64,000 nucleotides of DNA, taken from positions 423,712 through 487,711 of the forward strand of contig KE159593.1 of the NCBI GenBank assembly GCA_000403255.2, in the 5' to 3' direction. A model generated the notes under the pieces. That model saw nothing but the letters and a program-made list of their open reading frames with translations, had not been told where the DNA came from and made no database searches. Shown here piece by piece: positions 62,318 through 64,000 of this stretch. The position numbers and the translations under genes are program-made. Numbering within the stretch: the first letter of the stretch is position 1; each line of letters begins with the position of its first letter. Source of the DNA: Lachnospiraceae bacterium 3-1 (GTDB taxonomy: Bacteria; Bacillota; Clostridia; Lachnospirales; Lachnospiraceae).

Positions 62318-63499
62318 ATGAAAATGACAGGAAATATAGGCATGGGCATTAAAATTTTTTCTTTTTTTTCAGGAGCGGGTTTTTTGGATTTTGGATTTGA
62401 ACAGGAAAAATTTGAGATTGTATTTGTTAATGAATGTAATAAAGAATTTTTAAACGCTTATAAATTTGCACGTAAAAACATGAATGTCAAACCACCTAAA
62501 TGGGGTTATGTTTGTAATGATATTAATTGTTTATTGAAAGGTAAACCTAAAATTTGGCTGACAGAAAAAGTAACTTTAGAAAAGGAAGAAGGTATCGTTG
62601 GGTTTATCGGGGGGCCTCCATGCCCTGATTTTTCTGTTGCTGGTAAGAATGAGGGAATATCTGGTAAAAATGGTATATTAACGAATAGCTATAAACGCAT
62701 TATATTGCAACAGGAACCAGATTTTTTTGTATTTGAAAATGTGAAAGGGTTATGGTCTACGCAAAAACATCGTAAGGAATATGAAAAGGTAAAAGATTCG
62801 TTTCGGAGGAAAGGATATATATTAATTGATAGGCTTGTAAATGCTTTAGATTATGGTGTGCCGCAAGACCGTGAACGGGTTATTTTATTTGGTATTAAAT
62901 ACCAGCTCGTGGATCAAAATCGTAAAGCGGCATTACTGAAACTTAAAAATAGATTTTCTTGGGGAATGGAAGAAAAATTTAATCAAGATAAAAGGAGCCA
63001 ATGTGAATGGCCCCAAACAAATCAATTTGCAGTAAATTCCAATAGTTTGCAGTCTGTAGATATAATACCAGAGCTATGTATTGAGTATTGGTTTCAAAGG
63101 AACGATGTTTACAAACATTATAATGCTGATGATTATTTTCGACCAAGGTCATTAGATAGATTTGAAACAATACAGGAAGGGGATGTAAGTAAGAAGTCTT
63201 TTAAAAGGCTACATAGATGGAGATATTCCCCAACAGCGGCGTACGGAAATAACGAAGTGCATTTGCACCCATATTATGCACGTAGACTTTCAGTTGCCGA
63301 ATCATTGGCGATACAATCTCTGCCAAAAGAATATGTAATTAGTAAAACCTTATCAAAAAGTGATATGTTTAAAACAGTCGGGAATGGCGTCCCATATTTG
63401 CTTGCAAGAGGAGTGGCCCATTCGATAAAACAGTTCTGTGAAAATGAAGTATGCAAAGGAGAGAATAAGGGTATATTCACTGGGAGAAATACAAAATGA
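62318..63499 (+). CDS. C5 cytosine DNA methyltransferase
   Basis: 393 aa with the motifs of the DNMT family in order: I FSFFSGAGFLDFGFEQE, IV GGPPCPDFSVAGKNEG (catalytic Cys), VI FVFENVKGL, VIII GVPQDRERVILFG, IX ARRLSVAESLAIQSLP and X TVGNGVP. It methylates cytosine in a DNA target that cannot be read from sequence. The start is at 62318 or the ATG at 62324. Base composition is clearly more AT-rich than the acylphosphatase gene, as for acquired restriction-modification genes. The next gene overlaps it. Confidence 0.95.
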   Translation: MKMTGNIGMGIKIFSFFSGAGFLDFGFEQEKFEIVFVNECNKEFLNAYKFARKNMNVKPPKWGYVCNDINCLLKGKPKIWLTEKVTLEKEEGIVGFIGGPPCPDFSVAGKNEGISGKNGILTNSYKRIILQQEPDFFVFENVKGLWSTQKHRKEYEKVKDSFRRKGYILIDRLVNALDYGVPQDRERVILFGIKYQLVDQNRKAALLKLKNRFSWGMEEKFNQDKRSQCEWPQTNQFAVNSNSLQSVDIIPELCIEYWFQRNDVYKHYNADDYFRPRSLDRFETIQEGDVSKKSFKRLHRWRYSPTAAYGNNEVHLHPYYARRLSVAESLAIQSLPKEYVISKTLSKSDMFKTVGNGVPYLLARGVAHSIKQFCENEVCKGENKGIFTGRNTK

Positions 63500-64000
63500 C
63501 CTGAAAAGCCTGACAGAGAAACAATTTTACACAAAACATATTATTCGGTCGGACAATTGGTATTTTGAAAGTTATCTAGGGAAAAGCCCAGATGCAGTTA
63601 TTCATTTAATAGACGACTATAGATTGATTATTAGTGAAAGCTTTGGGGTGAGTTTTAATTCAGTAATGATGGTAGGAAGTGGAAAATTAGGTTATAGTAT
63701 CTCACCGCCAGATGAAAATAATCCGCAGAAATCAAAGATGTTTTTGCCATTTAATGATGATGAAAATATTAGGAAAGTTTCAGATTTGGACATAGCGATA
63801 ATTTCTAGTGATATATTCCATGAATACTGGAAAAATTTCAGAAATTCATATAAGACAAGATTTAAAAATACATATCGGCATTTGTACAATGAGCTGTACC
63901 GAGGATATATTAATGAAAGAAATATTATGGAAGTGGATGGATGTAGAAAACAGTGGAACGAAACAGCTTCCAGGTCTAAAAAGAAATTACATTCTGAATT
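63444..64000 (+). CDS. Nucleotidyltransferase-like protein, partial at window end
   Basis: A frame open from ATG 63444 (MKYAKERIRVYSLGEIQNDL) to the last base, about 185 codons, overlapping the methyltransferase end by 56 bases. AAAGGAG at 63455 may mean a nearby non-ATG start. It contains VMMVGSGKLGYSISPPDENN and VSDLDIAIISSDIFHEYWKN. A GSGxxG(Y/F)S segment followed by a SDxD pair resembles a pol-beta-type nucleotidyltransferase. Proteins of this kind occur beside defence genes, but a restriction enzyme partner of the methyltransferase cannot be excluded. The C-terminus lies outside the window. Confidence 0.7.
   Translation, partial: MKYAKERIRVYSLGEIQNDLKSLTEKQFYTKHIIRSDNWYFESYLGKSPDAVIHLIDDYRLIISESFGVSFNSVMMVGSGKLGYSISPPDENNPQKSKMFLPFNDDENIRKVSDLDIAIISSDIFHEYWKNFRNSYKTRFKNTYRHLYNELYRGYINERNIMEVDGCRKQWNETASRSKKKLHSE

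Overview
The window looks like chromosomal DNA of a low-GC Gram-positive anaerobe, most likely a gut Clostridia of the Lachnospiraceae type. Reasons: strong AGGAGG-type ribosome sites, a GlgB/GlgC/GlgD glycogen set with a non-catalytic GlgD, rubrerythrin, LytTR/GHKL two-component genes, DHHW/MBOAT surface genes and BIG2-type surface protein remnants. No rRNA, tRNA or CRISPR array was seen.

Layout. 1-17.1 kb is ordinary core and near-core sequence: a P-loop protein with acidic repeats, glgB, a Pro-rich protein, a methyltransferase, a large secreted protein, a MATE exporter, rubrerythrin, a trigger-factor-like lipoprotein, YitT, a HAD phosphatase and a 932-aa zinc-ribbon protein. 17.1-23.5 kb is an inserted module. 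It has a LytTR regulator, a GHKL kinase, a regulated promoter, a 23-codon peptide gene, a secreted protein, a lipoprotein and an ABC exporter. It begins exactly at the stop codon of the upstream gene and is bracketed by a 21-bp direct repeat. 23.6-26.5 kb has a surface-protein pseudogene and a GntR-controlled ABC transporter. 27-31.9 kb has a patatin and sbcDC.

31.9-34.5 kb is a second, AT-rich module on the minus strand and is the most interesting part of the window. A 35-residue precursor-like peptide is followed by a strong hairpin. Next comes a 246-aa protein that looks like the cobalamin-binding-like N-terminal part of RiPP radical-SAM C-methyltransferases without the radical SAM part, and then an MFS exporter. 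Its promoter is nearly the same as the one behind the kinase in the first module (64 of 70 bases, same two ACCGTT repeats 20 bp apart, same -35/-10 spacing). Upstream of it lies a decayed copy of the same kinase gene, cut by a small insertion-sequence remnant. The simplest reading is that both modules descend from one regulator-kinase-promoter-peptide-cargo cassette, and that the surviving LytTR pair at 17.1-19.2 kb now controls both.

34.5-42.1 kb (minus) is a cell-surface block: G5/DUF348 lipoprotein, DHHW plus MBOAT acylation pair, and two secreted transglutaminase-like proteins with about 40-residue SGYYLN repeats, one of them frameshifted. 42.4-50.7 kb holds a histidine phosphatase, a D-hydroxyacid dehydrogenase, a zinc phospholipase-C-like protein, glgC-glgD and an SNF2 helicase. 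50.8-59.8 kb has an OmpR-type two-component pair divergent from an ABC sugar-type transporter and an HlyD-like adaptor with a membrane partner. A four-half-site operator lies between the two units. 59.8-64 kb has an AAA/PD-(D/E)XK protein, an ArsC/Spx-like protein, an acylphosphatase, a C5 DNA methyltransferase and the start of an overlapping nucleotidyltransferase-like gene, perhaps the edge of a defence locus.

All family assignments are from reading motifs by eye; no database search was run.
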